Source of the DNA: an uncultured Sphingomonadales bacterium
GTDB lineage: Bacteria > Pseudomonadota > Alphaproteobacteria > Sphingomonadales > Sphingomonadaceae
Assembly: GCA_903821605.1 (NCBI GenBank)
Contig: CAIJLZ010000004.1
Coordinates: forward strand, 310,001-374,000
DNA length: 64,000 nt
Reading direction: 5' to 3'
A program made the position numbers and the translations under genes. Shown here piece after piece: positions 34,963 through 44,096 of this stretch. The notes beneath the pieces are model-generated. The model did no database searches, was not told the DNA's origin, and worked only from the letters and a program-made list of their open reading frames with translations. Position 1 is the stretch's first letter. Every line of letters begins with the position of its first letter.

Positions 34963-36713
34963 TGGAGCGCCTCCATGCTTCGGACATCGCCGCCCGGGTC
35001 AATGACGGGCTGAGCACCGCGCTGGATGTGGCCGAGGACGCGCTGGCGCGCATCGCCACCTATGATCGGGTTCAGCCTCAGGCGTGGATCAGCCGCTTTG
35101 CCGATGACGCGATCCGCGCCGCCGCCCGCGCCATTGATGCGCGGATCGCGGCGGGGGAGCGGCTGCCGCTCGCCGGGGTGCCCTTTGCGGTCAAGGACAA
35201 TATCGATGTTGCGGGGCTGGAGACGACCGCCGCCTGCCCCGCCTTTGCTTATGCCCCCGCTGCCCATGGCTTTGTGGTCCAGCGGTTGATCGACGCCGGG
35301 GCGCTGTGCATCGGCAAAACCAATCTCGATCAGTTTGCGACCGGCCTTAATGGCTCCCGCAGCCCGCATGGCGCGCCACGCACCGTGTTCAACCTTGGCT
35401 ATGTCAGTGGCGGATCAAGCTCTGGCTCGGCGGTGGTGACCGCGGCGGGGCTGGTGGCGTTCGCGCTCGGCACCGATACCGCCGGTTCGGGCCGCGTGCC
35501 TGCCGCGTTCAACCATCTGATCGGGTACAAGCCGAGCAAGGGGCGCTGGAGCAATAGCGGCCTTGTCCCGGCCTGCCGCTCGCTTGACTGTATCACGGTG
35601 TTCACCGACCGCAGCGCAGACGCGGCGCTGGTGGATCGCGTGGTGGCTGGTTTCGATCCGGCGGACGCCTATTCCCGCGCCCTGCCGGATCGCCCGCTCG
35701 GCAGCCGCATCGGGGTGCCGCTGCCGCATCAGCGCCATTTCTGCGGCGATGGGCAGTCGGAACATCTCTACGCGCAGGCGCTCGCCAAGCTACAGGCCAT
35801 GGGGCATGAACTGGTCGAGATTGATCTTGCCCCGCTGTCCGAGGCCGCCGCGCTGTTGTATAGCGGGCCATGGGTCGCCGAACGCACCGCCGCGATGGCG
35901 GACATGCTGCGCGACCATCCCGATGCCATCGACCCGACGGTGCGCCAGATTGTCGAGGTCGGGCTGGGCGTGACGGCGGTGGACCTATTTCGCGGCCAAT
36001 ATCGCCTCGCGGAACTGGCGCGGGTGGCGGAAATGATTTGGCAGCGGGTCGACATGCTCGCGCTACCGACCGCGCCGACCACTTACCGCGTCAAGGAAAT
36101 GCAGGCCGCACCGATTGCGCTTAACGCCAATCTTGGCCTCTACACCAATTTCGTGAACCTGCTCGACATGGCGGCAATGGCGGTGCCGGCGGGTTTCCGG
36201 CGCAACGCCACCGGCTTTGGCATCACCTTTATCGCGCCCGCCGGGACCGACGCAGCGCTGTTCGTTATGGCCAGCCGCTGGGAACAGGCGGGCCACTATA
36301 CCACCCCTGAACTGGATCTGGAGGGCAGCATGGAAACCGTTCGCCTTGCCGTCGTCGGCGCACATCTCAAGGACATGCCGCTGCACTGGCAATTGACCTC
36401 ACGCGATGCGGTATTTGTGGCAGCGACCACCACCGCGCCAAGCTATCGCCTCTACGCCATGGCCAACAGCACGCCGCCCAAGCCCGCGTTGATCCATGAC
36501 GACAGCGGCGCGGCGATTGCGGTTGAGGTCTATGAACTCTCGGCGGAGGCGTTCGGCAGCTTCACCGCCGAAGTGCCGGCGCCGCTGGCGATTGGCACGG
36601 TGACGCTGGCGGACGGCAGTTCGGTCAAGGGCTTTGTCGCCGAACCGCGCGCGATCATCGGCGCGGAGGATATTACGGCACTTGGCGGCTGGCGGGCCTA
36701 TATCGCGCGATAG
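34959..36713 (+). CDS. atzF: Allophanate hydrolase
   Basis: A 584-residue amidase-signature enzyme that splits allophanate to CO2 and ammonia, the last step of the pathway. The Ser-cisSer-Lys triad is visible: Lys79 in PFAVKDN, the GGSSSGS loop at 151-157 and the nucleophile Ser177 in TDTAGSGRVPA. The C-terminal domain (from about 455: VRLAVVGAHLKDMPLHWQL, then AIVEVYELS-like GAAIAVEVYELSAEAFG) is the small domain specific to full-length allophanate hydrolases. Two ATGs overlap the carboxylase stop; the first gives an ATGA overlap. It ends four bases from the convergent HerA-like gene. Confidence 0.92.
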   Translation: MMERLHASDIAARVNDGLSTALDVAEDALARIATYDRVQPQAWISRFADDAIRAAARAIDARIAAGERLPLAGVPFAVKDNIDVAGLETTAACPAFAYAPAAHGFVVQRLIDAGALCIGKTNLDQFATGLNGSRSPHGAPRTVFNLGYVSGGSSSGSAVVTAAGLVAFALGTDTAGSGRVPAAFNHLIGYKPSKGRWSNSGLVPACRSLDCITVFTDRSADAALVDRVVAGFDPADAYSRALPDRPLGSRIGVPLPHQRHFCGDGQSEHLYAQALAKLQAMGHELVEIDLAPLSEAAALLYSGPWVAERTAAMADMLRDHPDAIDPTVRQIVEVGLGVTAVDLFRGQYRLAELARVAEMIWQRVDMLALPTAPTTYRVKEMQAAPIALNANLGLYTNFVNLLDMAAMAVPAGFRRNATGFGITFIAPAGTDAALFVMASRWEQAGHYTTPELDLEGSMETVRLAVVGAHLKDMPLHWQLTSRDAVFVAATTTAPSYRLYAMANSTPPKPALIHDDSGAAIAVEVYELSAEAFGSFTAEVPAPLAIGTVTLADGSSVKGFVAEPRAIIGAEDITALGGWRAYIAR

Positions 36714-36717
36714 CGGA

Positions 36718-38403
36718 TCAGCGCCCCTGATGCCGCCAGCGGTGGACGACGCGGTTGAGGATTTCCGCCTCGCCACCCTGATCGCGCCACAGGCTGGCAA
36801 AGCTCGGGTCGCCCGATGCTGGGCGCTTTTCCGCCGCCAGCGTGTCGAGCGCGACCCGCATCGGGATGGCGACGCCCTCGCCGCAGATGACACATTCGCG
36901 GTTGCGCAGCGCGGGGATCGAATCGAGAAAGCCGCGCGCGCCTTCGGGCATAGCGGCGCGCACCATGGCCTGGTCGCGGTCGTTGTTGAGGCGCATCGCG
37001 ATGATCGTGCCGCACTGGGATAGCACGCCTTCGGCCAGATCGCTTGGCCGCTGGGTGATAAGGCCCAGCGAGACGCCGTATTTACGGCCCTCCTTGGCGA
37101 TCCGTTCCAGCACCTTGCGCACCGCGCTGTCGCCGGTCACGCGGTCGGACGGGATATAGCGGTGCGCCTCTTCGCAGACCAATAGGATCGGCCGCTGCGG
37201 CTCGTTGCGCGACCAGATGGCATAGTCGAACACCAAGCGGCTCAGCACCGACACCACGGTCGAGGTGATGTTGGACGGCACCGATGACACGTCGATGATC
37301 GAAATCGGTCGACCCTCGCCCGGCATGCGGAAAATCTTGGCGATAAAGTCCGCCATGGTGTCCGACACCAACATGCCTGAAAACATGAAATTATAGCGCG
37401 GATCGGCCCGGATCTCGTCGATCTTGTTCTTGAGTCGCATATAGGGCGTGCTGTCGCCCGCGCGGTCCATCTTGCCCATTTCCTGCTGGATGATGTTGGT
37501 TAGGTCGGACAGCAAATAGGGCACCGGGCTGTCCACCGTCAGGCGCGGAATTTCCGAACCGAGCCGGTTCTTGGCGCGCGCGGCGAGCAGGCATTTGGCG
37601 AGAATGTCGCCATCGCGCTGGCGTTCCGCCCCATCCGAGGTGATGAACACCTCGCAATGCTCCTCGAAATTCATCATCCAATAGGGCAGCGCGAGATTGT
37701 TAACGTCGAACAGCGCGCCGACATTTTTGAACGCGGCGGAATATTCGCCATGCGGATCGATCATCACGATATGGCCATTGGGGGCCATGGCGCAGATTTT
37801 GTGCAGGATCAACGCGGCCGCCGTTGACTTGCCGGTGCCGGTCGAGCCGAGCAACGCGAAGTGGCGGCCGAGCAGGCCATCGAGATAGATTGAGCCGCGA
37901 ATATCTTCGGTCGGGTAAATGGTGCCCACCTCGAAATGCGGGCGGCTGTCGGCGGCGAAGACCTGTTGCATCTCGGGCGCGCTGACCGGGCAGATGGCCG
38001 TGCCGGGGGTCGGGTAGCGGGTCACACCGCGCCGGAAGTGGCGCATCTGGTGGGTCAATTGATCGTCGTCACCTTCGCCCAAAAAGTCGAGCGTGGCGAC
38101 AATCCGGTCGCCATCCGCGCCTTGCAGGGCAAGGGTGCGGATGCTGGCGATCAGCCACATCCGGCTGACCCGAACCTTGACAAAGCCACCGATCTGCCCG
38201 GCCATGGCAACGCAATTGTCGGCGTGATCGGCCAGTTGCCCGAGAATCGCGGCGTCGAACACGGCCTGCGCGTTGGAACCGGCAATCTCGAATATATGCC
38301 CGATTGCGATCAGCGCGTCATTCTGCGGCAGTTGCGGCGAGAAGCTAACCGGCTCGGCGATGTCGCGTTCGTCCGCCACATATGGCGTGCCCAGAATGTC
38401 CAT
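36718..38403 (-). CDS. HerA-like ATPase (DUF87)
   Basis: A 561-residue HerA/FtsK-type P-loop ATPase. A HAS-barrel-like N-terminus is followed by Walker A GSTGTGKST, MIDPHGEYS, Walker B PILLVCEEAHRY and an arginine-rich sensor region ending LITQRPSDLAEGVLSQCGT. Bacterial HerA proteins pump or translocate DNA; a NurA nuclease or a defence partner is not encoded next to it, so the role is open. The ATG at 38403 has AGGGA nine bases upstream; the longer frame lacks support. The gene converges on atzF with a 4-base gap. Confidence 0.85.
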   Translation of the reverse strand: MDILGTPYVADERDIAEPVSFSPQLPQNDALIAIGHIFEIAGSNAQAVFDAAILGQLADHADNCVAMAGQIGGFVKVRVSRMWLIASIRTLALQGADGDRIVATLDFLGEGDDDQLTHQMRHFRRGVTRYPTPGTAICPVSAPEMQQVFAADSRPHFEVGTIYPTEDIRGSIYLDGLLGRHFALLGSTGTGKSTAAALILHKICAMAPNGHIVMIDPHGEYSAAFKNVGALFDVNNLALPYWMMNFEEHCEVFITSDGAERQRDGDILAKCLLAARAKNRLGSEIPRLTVDSPVPYLLSDLTNIIQQEMGKMDRAGDSTPYMRLKNKIDEIRADPRYNFMFSGMLVSDTMADFIAKIFRMPGEGRPISIIDVSSVPSNITSTVVSVLSRLVFDYAIWSRNEPQRPILLVCEEAHRYIPSDRVTGDSAVRKVLERIAKEGRKYGVSLGLITQRPSDLAEGVLSQCGTIIAMRLNNDRDQAMVRAAMPEGARGFLDSIPALRNRECVICGEGVAIPMRVALDTLAAEKRPASGDPSFASLWRDQGGEAEILNRVVHRWRHQGR

Positions 38404-38467
38404 CCATCGTGTCCCTGTTGATTGTGCCCGGGACCGGCGTAAAGCGAAAAACTTAAAAGATGATTTA

Positions 38468-38911
38468 TTATGTGTGCCAGCGGGCGGCGGCTTGATCATC
38501 GCTGTCGCGGGCATCGACCCATTCACGCCGACCATCGGCAAAGCGTTCCCGCTTCCAGAATGGCGCGCCCGTCTTGAGCCGGTCGATCAGAAAGGCGCAC
38601 GCCTCCAGCGCCGCGGCGCGATGGGGCGAGGCCGTGCCGACGAGGACAATCCGCTCGCCGACCTGCATCGGCCCGACGCGGTGGACGATCACGACGCCCG
38701 CCAGCGGCCAGCGGGCGCAGGCCTCCTCCGCCAATTGGGTAAGCGCCGCCTCGGTCATCCCGGGATAATGTTCGAGTTCAAGTTCAACCAAGCCGCCATC
38801 GCCGCGCACCAGTCCGGTGAAGCTGGCGACCGCGCCGCCGCCAAGGGCCTCCAGCGCGGCGAGCTCGACGCCGGGATCAAAGGGATCGGGCTGGACCCGG
38901 ACCACCCTCAT
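38468..38911 (-). CDS. moaE: Molybdopterin synthase catalytic subunit
   Basis: A 147-residue MoaE that, with MoaD, adds two sulfurs to precursor Z to make molybdopterin. FTGLVRGDG, LELEHYPGMTE, VVIVHRVGPMQVGE and SPHRAAALEACAFLID are conserved MoaE segments, with the active-site Lys region in LKTGAPFWKRE. Its ATG overlaps the moaD stop by four bases. Confidence 0.93.
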   Translation of the reverse strand: MRVVRVQPDPFDPGVELAALEALGGGAVASFTGLVRGDGGLVELELEHYPGMTEAALTQLAEEACARWPLAGVVIVHRVGPMQVGERIVLVGTASPHRAAALEACAFLIDRLKTGAPFWKRERFADGRREWVDARDSDDQAAARWHT

Positions 38912-39177
38912 CCGCCGGTCACCGGGGGGAAAATGGCGAGTTCGGTTGCATCGCCGATCAGCGTGTCGAGCGGCACAAAGCGTTGATCCAGCGCGGCGCG
39001 CAACTTGCCGGGCGTGGCGAAGGCCGCCGCATGGCCGGGACTGCTCCCGGCGTGATGTGACAATAAGTCGGCAATGGTCATGTCGCGATAATGGCCGTCG
39101 ACCTGCTCGCTCCGGCGGCCGATCCGCTCGGCCACCCAAGCGAAATAGAAGATGTCGAGCATGTGATTGGCGGGCAT
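38908..39177 (-). CDS. moaD: Molybdopterin synthase sulfur-carrier subunit
   Basis: An 89-residue ubiquitin-like MoaD. It begins LDIFYFAWVAERIGR and ends FPPVTGG with the C-terminal Gly-Gly that carries the thiocarboxylate. It lies 11 bases after pgsA and overlaps moaE. The ATG at 39177 has AAGG eight bases upstream; a second ATG at 39162 would shorten it by five residues. Confidence 0.9.
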   Translation of the reverse strand: MPANHMLDIFYFAWVAERIGRRSEQVDGHYRDMTIADLLSHHAGSSPGHAAAFATPGKLRAALDQRFVPLDTLIGDATELAIFPPVTGG

Positions 39178-39188
39178 TGGTAAGGCCT

Positions 39189-39758
39189 TCAATCCATGTG
39201 CTTCAGGCCGACCCGCAGATAATCCCAGCCGGTCACCAATGTCAGCGCCGCCGCCGCCCATAGCGTGGCAAGCCCGACCTCCTTGATCCAGTGCTGATCG
39301 GGCAGGCCACCGGCGAGGATCAATGCGCCCAGTGCGATCAATTGGAAGGTCGTCTTCCACTTGGCGAGGCGGGACACGGGGATCGAGACGCGCAACCCGG
39401 CGAGAAACTCCCGCAGGCCGGATACCGCGATTTCGCGAATCAGGATGATCAGCGCGGCGACAAGATGCGCGCCGATGATCGAGGCTGGTTCGTGACGGGT
39501 GCCCACCAGCATCAAAATCACGGCGGCAACCATGATCTTGTCGGCAATCGGATCGAGAAAAATACCCAGCTTGGACACGGTGCCGCGCGCCCGGGCGACA
39601 TAGCCGTCGAAATAATCGGTGAGGCCCATCAGGCAATAGAGGCCGAAGCCAAGCAAATAGCCGAACTCCCAGCCCGGCTGCCACAGCAGGCCGACCAGCA
39701 GCGGAACCGCCAGGATACGCGAAAGCGTGAGGATATTTGGCAGGCTAAGCACGATCAT
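39189..39758 (-). CDS. pgsA: CDP-diacylglycerol--glycerol-3-phosphate 3-phosphatidyltransferase
   Basis: A 189-residue integral membrane enzyme making phosphatidylglycerol-phosphate. The CDP-alcohol phosphatidyltransferase motif is intact: DYFDGYVARARGTVSKLGIFLDPIADK, with the four aspartates. LPNILTLSRILAVPLL is the usual N-terminus. The ATG at 39758 fits this start; the frame could also open with TTG ten residues earlier. Confidence 0.92.
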   Translation of the reverse strand: MIVLSLPNILTLSRILAVPLLVGLLWQPGWEFGYLLGFGLYCLMGLTDYFDGYVARARGTVSKLGIFLDPIADKIMVAAVILMLVGTRHEPASIIGAHLVAALIILIREIAVSGLREFLAGLRVSIPVSRLAKWKTTFQLIALGALILAGGLPDQHWIKEVGLATLWAAAALTLVTGWDYLRVGLKHMD

Positions 39759-39818
39759 TGCTATCGGCGATCTATCGCCCGAGTGCAAGCCCGTGTGGCG
39801 CTGCGGCCACAGTGCGCG

Positions 39819-39847
39819 CTGTCACATAACTGTCATCTAACTGTCAT
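39819..39847 (+). promoter_or_regulatory. Triple PHO box (PhoB site)
   Basis: Three direct repeats CTGTCAC, CTGTCAT and CTGTCAT at an exact 11-base period (39819, 39830, 39841) match the PhoB-binding consensus CTGTCAT-N4-CTGTCAT. They lie 86 bases upstream of the PstS-like gene. Confidence 0.9.
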
Positions 39848-39932
39848 CGAAGCTGCACGAACCAAGCCTAGTGCGACTCCCGAAGCCAAGGGTCGGATCG
39901 GCCCGCGGTGCCCAACAGGGAAAGGGAATATC

Positions 39933-40964
39933 GTGAAGAAGTTTGCCAGTGCGTTGCTGATGGTCGGTGTGGCGGTTGCCGCTCAGCCGGCATTTGCCCG
40001 CAACAACATTCGCATTGTCGGTTCGTCGACTGTCTATCCGTTCACCAAGGCGGTGTCCGAGCGCTTCAATCAGGCCAACCCGCGCCTCCCGGCCCCGATC
40101 GTCGAATCGACCGGCACCGGCGCTGGCATGAAGCTGTTCTGCGCTGGCGTTGGCGCGAACTTCCCTGACATTGAAAACGCGTCGCGCCGCATGAAGGCGT
40201 CGGAAGCCAAGCAGTGCGCCGCCAATGGCGTGACGTCGGTCACCGAAATTCAGGTGGGTCTCGACGGTCTCGCGCTGGCCACCGCCAAGAATTCGCCGCT
40301 GACCGGTGTCAGCCTGCGCGACGTCTATATGGCGATTGCCAAGGCCCCGTTCGGCAAGCCGAACACGGCCAAGACCTGGAAGGACGTTAACCCGAAGCTG
40401 CCGGCGATCGCGATTCGCGTCTATGGCCCGCCGACGACCTCGGGCACGCGCTCGTCGCTTGAAGACCTGTTCATGGAACCGGTCTGCGCCTCGAACGCTG
40501 GTGTTGCGGCGCTCAAGAAGAGCAACGAAGCCAAGTATAACGCGATCTGTAAGGGTGTGCGTGAAGATGGCGCCTATATCAACGCTGGCGAGAACGACAA
40601 TCTGATCGTGCAGAAGCTGGAAGCCAATGCCGGCACCGTCGGCCTGTTCGGCTATTCCTATCTCGAAGAAAATGCCTCGAAGTTGAAGGGCGTGTCGATC
40701 AACGGCGTCGCACCGACCTATGAGACGATTTCGAGCTTCAAATATCCGGGTGCCCGTGCGCTCTACATCTACGTCAAGAACGCGCATGCGCAGGCCATTC
40801 CGGGCGTGCGTCAGTTCATCGCTGGCTATGTGAACGAAGCTGCGTGGGGCCCGCAGGGCTATCTCGTCCGCTACGGTCTGGTGGCATCGCCCGCCAATGT
40901 CCGCGCCGCCGCCGCGAAAACCGCGACCACGCTGACGCCGCTCAACTTCGGCGTTCTCAAGTAA
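39933..40964 (+). CDS. PstS-like phosphate-binding periplasmic protein
   Basis: A 343-residue phosphate-type binding protein. A signal peptide (KKFASALLMVGVAVAAQPAFA) is followed by NIRIVGSSTVYPFTKAVSERF, the phosphate-binding N-terminus, ESTGTGAGMKLFCAG and GPPTTSGTRSSLEDLF, the second anion loop. It starts at a GTG with AAGGGA five bases away. The triple PHO box upstream and the porin downstream place it in the PhoB regulon. No pstCAB genes are in the window. Confidence 0.9.
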   Translation: MKKFASALLMVGVAVAAQPAFARNNIRIVGSSTVYPFTKAVSERFNQANPRLPAPIVESTGTGAGMKLFCAGVGANFPDIENASRRMKASEAKQCAANGVTSVTEIQVGLDGLALATAKNSPLTGVSLRDVYMAIAKAPFGKPNTAKTWKDVNPKLPAIAIRVYGPPTTSGTRSSLEDLFMEPVCASNAGVAALKKSNEAKYNAICKGVREDGAYINAGENDNLIVQKLEANAGTVGLFGYSYLEENASKLKGVSINGVAPTYETISSFKYPGARALYIYVKNAHAQAIPGVRQFIAGYVNEAAWGPQGYLVRYGLVASPANVRAAAAKTATTLTPLNFGVLK

Positions 40965-40986
40965 AAATATCCAAAGGGGAAAACAC

Positions 40987-42588
40987 GTGAAGATCAATCA
41001 CATTCACCTGATGCTGGGGGCCAGCCTTGCTGCCCTCGCCATGCCGGTCGCCGCCATGGCGCAGGACACCAACGCCGCCGCCGCGCAGCCGGAAGTCACC
41101 AGCGATGTCGTGCCGGATACGGACATCGATGCTGCCAAAAATGCCGACGCGTTGCTGATGGCGGCGCAGGTTGAGGCGCTGCAGGCTCAGATTAACGAAC
41201 TGAAGAAGTCGATGACTGTCGCCAATCCGACTTGGAAGGGCGCGCCGCAGTGGGTCGATAAGGACGCGGGTTGGAGCTTCAAGCTTCGTGGCCGCTTCAT
41301 GTACGACACGGCCTATATCTCGAACCCGGACAATTATGACGGTGCCTCGGGCAGCAAGGCGCTTGGCTTTGACAGCCGCGTTCGCCGCATGCGGATCGGT
41401 GTTGAAGGCGCGATGCCGGGTGGCTTCGGCTACAAGGCGGAAGTCGATTTCGCCAACGGTTCGGTTGGTTTTGGTGACGTGGTCATGAGCTACGCCCCGG
41501 CTGGCAAGCCTTGGTCGGTCACCATCGGTAACCAGGAATCGCTGGACGGTCTCGAACAGATGACGTCGTCGCGCTACAGCTCGTTCATCGAGCGCGCCGC
41601 GTTCAACGACGCATTCATCGACACGCGTCGCCTCGGTATCGTGTTCGGTCTGAAGAACAACGCGAACACCCTGCGTTTTGATACCGGCCTGTTCGCCGCC
41701 CACTCGATCGACAGCACGACCGATAACGATGGCTGGATCGGTGCCGCTCGTCTCGTCTATGCGCCGATGGCGCTCGGCGGTCAGCTGCACTTCGGCCTGA
41801 ACTATCAGCACCGTGAGTTCTCGGGTAACCTGACCAACGGCACCACCACGACATCAGGCACTAGCAGTGCATCAGGTGCGCCGTCGAATAACCAGCTGGT
41901 CAAATATCGCGCGCGTCCGCAGTTGCAGACGACCGGCGAACGCTTCGTCGACACCGGTGATTTTGCCGCCAAGAGCGATGATGTGTTCGGTGCTGAATTC
42001 GTTGGCATCTTCAAGTCGTTGCACGTTGTAGCGGAAGGTCAGATGGTTAAGACCAACGCGTACAAGAGCGGTGAAGTGAACACGGGTCTTGATACCTACT
42101 TCCCGAGCAGCACCCCAAATGTTTCTGCTTATGCCCCGTCCGACGATCCCACCTTCTGGGGCGGCTATGTCGAAGTCGGCTACTTCCTGACCGGCGAAAC
42201 GCGCGGTTACAAGAACGGCCTGTTTGATCGCACCAAGGTGCTCAAGCCGTTCGATCAGGGTGGCTGGGGTGCGTTGCAGATCAATGCACGCCTCGACTAT
42301 CTCGATCTCGACTCGAAGAAGCTGAAGCGCGGTTGCACGCAGAACTTCACTTCGTCGACGCCGTGCACGCTCGCCAACAACCTGTCGAAGGGTGGCATCC
42401 AGATCGGCTATCAGACCAGCCTCGTGTGGTCGCCGATGGATTACTTCCGCTTCACGCTGCAGTATATCCACCTCAACGTGGAAGGTGGCCCGAAGCAGTC
42501 GTTGGTCAACCCGACCTCGACCGAGGCGTTGGACAAGCGCTCCTTCTCGGTCGACTCGATGGCCCTGCGCGCGGCCTTCGATTTCTAA
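40987..42588 (+). CDS. Phosphate-selective porin, OprO/OprP-like
   Basis: A 533-residue outer-membrane porin. A signal peptide ending AMAQ is followed by a coiled-coil stretch (VEALQAQINELKKSM) and a barrel of the O/P family (FKLRGRFMYDTAYISNP, RRMRIGVEGAMPGGFGYKAEVDFANGSV, DGLEQMTSSRYSSFIERAAFNDAF). It ends MALRAAFDF with a terminal Phe. It follows the PstS-like gene by 22 bases and starts with GTG after AAAGGGG, so it is co-transcribed and PhoB-controlled. Confidence 0.9.
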   Translation: MKINHIHLMLGASLAALAMPVAAMAQDTNAAAAQPEVTSDVVPDTDIDAAKNADALLMAAQVEALQAQINELKKSMTVANPTWKGAPQWVDKDAGWSFKLRGRFMYDTAYISNPDNYDGASGSKALGFDSRVRRMRIGVEGAMPGGFGYKAEVDFANGSVGFGDVVMSYAPAGKPWSVTIGNQESLDGLEQMTSSRYSSFIERAAFNDAFIDTRRLGIVFGLKNNANTLRFDTGLFAAHSIDSTTDNDGWIGAARLVYAPMALGGQLHFGLNYQHREFSGNLTNGTTTTSGTSSASGAPSNNQLVKYRARPQLQTTGERFVDTGDFAAKSDDVFGAEFVGIFKSLHVVAEGQMVKTNAYKSGEVNTGLDTYFPSSTPNVSAYAPSDDPTFWGGYVEVGYFLTGETRGYKNGLFDRTKVLKPFDQGGWGALQINARLDYLDLDSKKLKRGCTQNFTSSTPCTLANNLSKGGIQIGYQTSLVWSPMDYFRFTLQYIHLNVEGGPKQSLVNPTSTEALDKRSFSVDSMALRAAFDF

Positions 42589-42596
42589 CCCCCGGC

Positions 42597-42626
42597 GGGC
42601 AACGCGGACCCTCCCCCGCGTTGCCC
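42597..42626 (+). terminator. GC hairpin after porin
   Basis: An 11-bp stem GGGCAACGCGG / CCGCGTTGCCC with an 8-nt loop just after the porin stop; no T run. It may slow 3' decay or assist the terminator that follows. Confidence 0.6.
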
Positions 42627-42655
42627 CCAAGGCGCAACATGGTCGCGTCACATTG

Positions 42656-42689
42656 GCGGTCGCCCCAGTTCGGGGCGGCCGCTTTTTTT
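42656..42689 (+). terminator. Rho-independent terminator
   Basis: An 11-bp stem (GCGGTCGCCCC / GGGGCGGCCGC, one G-T pair) with a 5-nt loop and seven T directly after. It ends the phosphate unit. Confidence 0.88.
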
Positions 42690-43075
42690 GGGCTAGGGAG
42701 CAGTTGGGTGTGATGAGTTGGGGAATCTGTGCGCTTTGATAGGCAGCACCAATATTTGCCCGTAGTAAAATATTTTATGCATATATGATATATTAAATAA
42801 TTAAATTGCAGTGTTTCATGGGGGTATGTCATGCAAAACTCATTTATCTATAGAATATAGATTTTACTTTTTTGATCTATTGGGGAAAATTTTGATAAAT
42901 AATATTATAATATACGGATAAAATACCGAATATGTTAAAATATGGATGAAAGTGTGAGAAGTTTCGTTGTTGACGATCGCTGCCCTAATGTGTCGATATA
43001 GTGTGCCGCCGGGCGCAAGTGGCACAAGTTGCTCTAGAGGCGAAGTGGTCACGATGGCGGACCTTGTCTGCTACG
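42690..43075. other. AT-rich stretch without a supported gene
   Basis: Very AT-rich sequence, especially 42750-42950 with long A/T runs, unlike the rest of the window. No convincing gene; it marks the edge of the capsule region. Confidence 0.6.
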
Positions 43076-43488
43076 TATATCGGCGTTGATCGCCTATTGG
43101 ATAATACCGCTATGCAGGCAGCAGCTCTCGATGGGACGATCGAGCAGATGATCGCATGATATCCCGCGTCGGCCGGTGATTTTTTCTATATCCCTGCCGG
43201 CATGGTGCAGCAGGTATTAGCCTGATTGAAATCCAGCAAAATAGCGATATCATCTATCGTCTGTTTGATTATGGGCGGGCACGCGAATTGCATCTCGATG
43301 TCGGGTTAGTCTTGGCTATACGCGATAAGGGGGCTGCCGCCCACCGCTTGCGCTTGCCAGAATCGGGATGCGTCCAATTAGTCGACGGGCCACATTTCCG
43401 GCTTGATCGACTAGAGGGCCCATTATGTGATGAGTTCGCGGCGTATTCTGAGGGTCGACCGTTTCTGGTTATACCTTTGAGCGGCTAA
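43076..43488 (+). pseudogene. manA: Decayed mannose-6-phosphate isomerase (type I)
   Basis: Two frames together encode the C-terminal part of a type I phosphomannose isomerase. The first reads YIGVDRLLDN, AAALDGTIEQMIA, a TGA stop at 43157-43159, then YPASAGDFFYIPAGMVQQ. The reading then shifts near 43213 to GISLIEIQQNSDIIYRLFDY, GRARELHLD and on to a stop at 43486-43488. About five residues around the VHAIG segment appear deleted at the shift. The N-terminal two thirds are not found upstream. It is therefore a dead fragment, probably left from a polysaccharide gene set supplying mannose-derived sugars. Confidence 0.75.
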
Positions 43489-44096
43489 TTATTGGTTGCC
43501 GGCCAGTCTGTCATGTTAGGAAGTTGTACGTTTGTTTGTTCTTCTTTTGAGATAACTACTGAAGCATGCACGCAATATATTGTCGTTCATGCCACATAAT
43601 TTTGCGTTAAGATCATATGCCATTGGAAATAATGACATGATGATTCATCGTTTTAATTAAATATTTTTAGTATTATTCGTTTTGGCGGACTGTACTTGAA
43701 ATTACGACCGCCAGTTGTCGTATTTTCTTATGGGTCTATACAGTCCGCCGCTTTCGACCTGAATGGCGCCTCGCACCATCCCGAGTATCAGTAAAAATCT
43801 TTGTTTGCCCCGCTCTCATTTCAATCATCCGCCAGGAGCGCTGCGATCCGCCCATATCCCTTAACGCATCCAAGGCGACCCCCAGAACACGCTTAATTCT
43901 CGGCTGAACGATTTGCCTGACTCTGCGACGCAGGCGCTCGGATCGCCGGCCTAACCCCAATCCGGCTAAATGAACTGCTGTCGTGGAACTCGGGGTCCGT
44001 GCAGGGCTCTGATCTCGTCAAAATAAAATATCTCTCAAGTCATAAACCGTGACCATCAACGAATTCATAAAAAAGCCAATTTAAATTGGCTTGAGA
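43489..44096. other. Gene-poor region
   Basis: About 600 bases with no gene I recognise. 43500-43730 is AT-rich. 43736-43960 has a short Arg-rich minus-strand frame that matches nothing I know and may be a remnant. Confidence 0.5.

Noticed and set aside
39837-40997. 386-residue minus-strand open frame opposite the PstS-like gene
   Set aside because: Antisense shadow; the plus-strand gene has signal peptide, PHO box and family motifs.
42864-43052. 62-residue minus-strand frame with a hydrophobic, Ile/Tyr-rich C-terminal part
   Set aside because: Lies in AT-rich DNA where such frames arise by chance; no ribosome site.
43736-43960. 74-residue Arg-rich minus-strand frame
   Set aside because: Considered as a transposase remnant, but no recognisable catalytic or IS end sequence.
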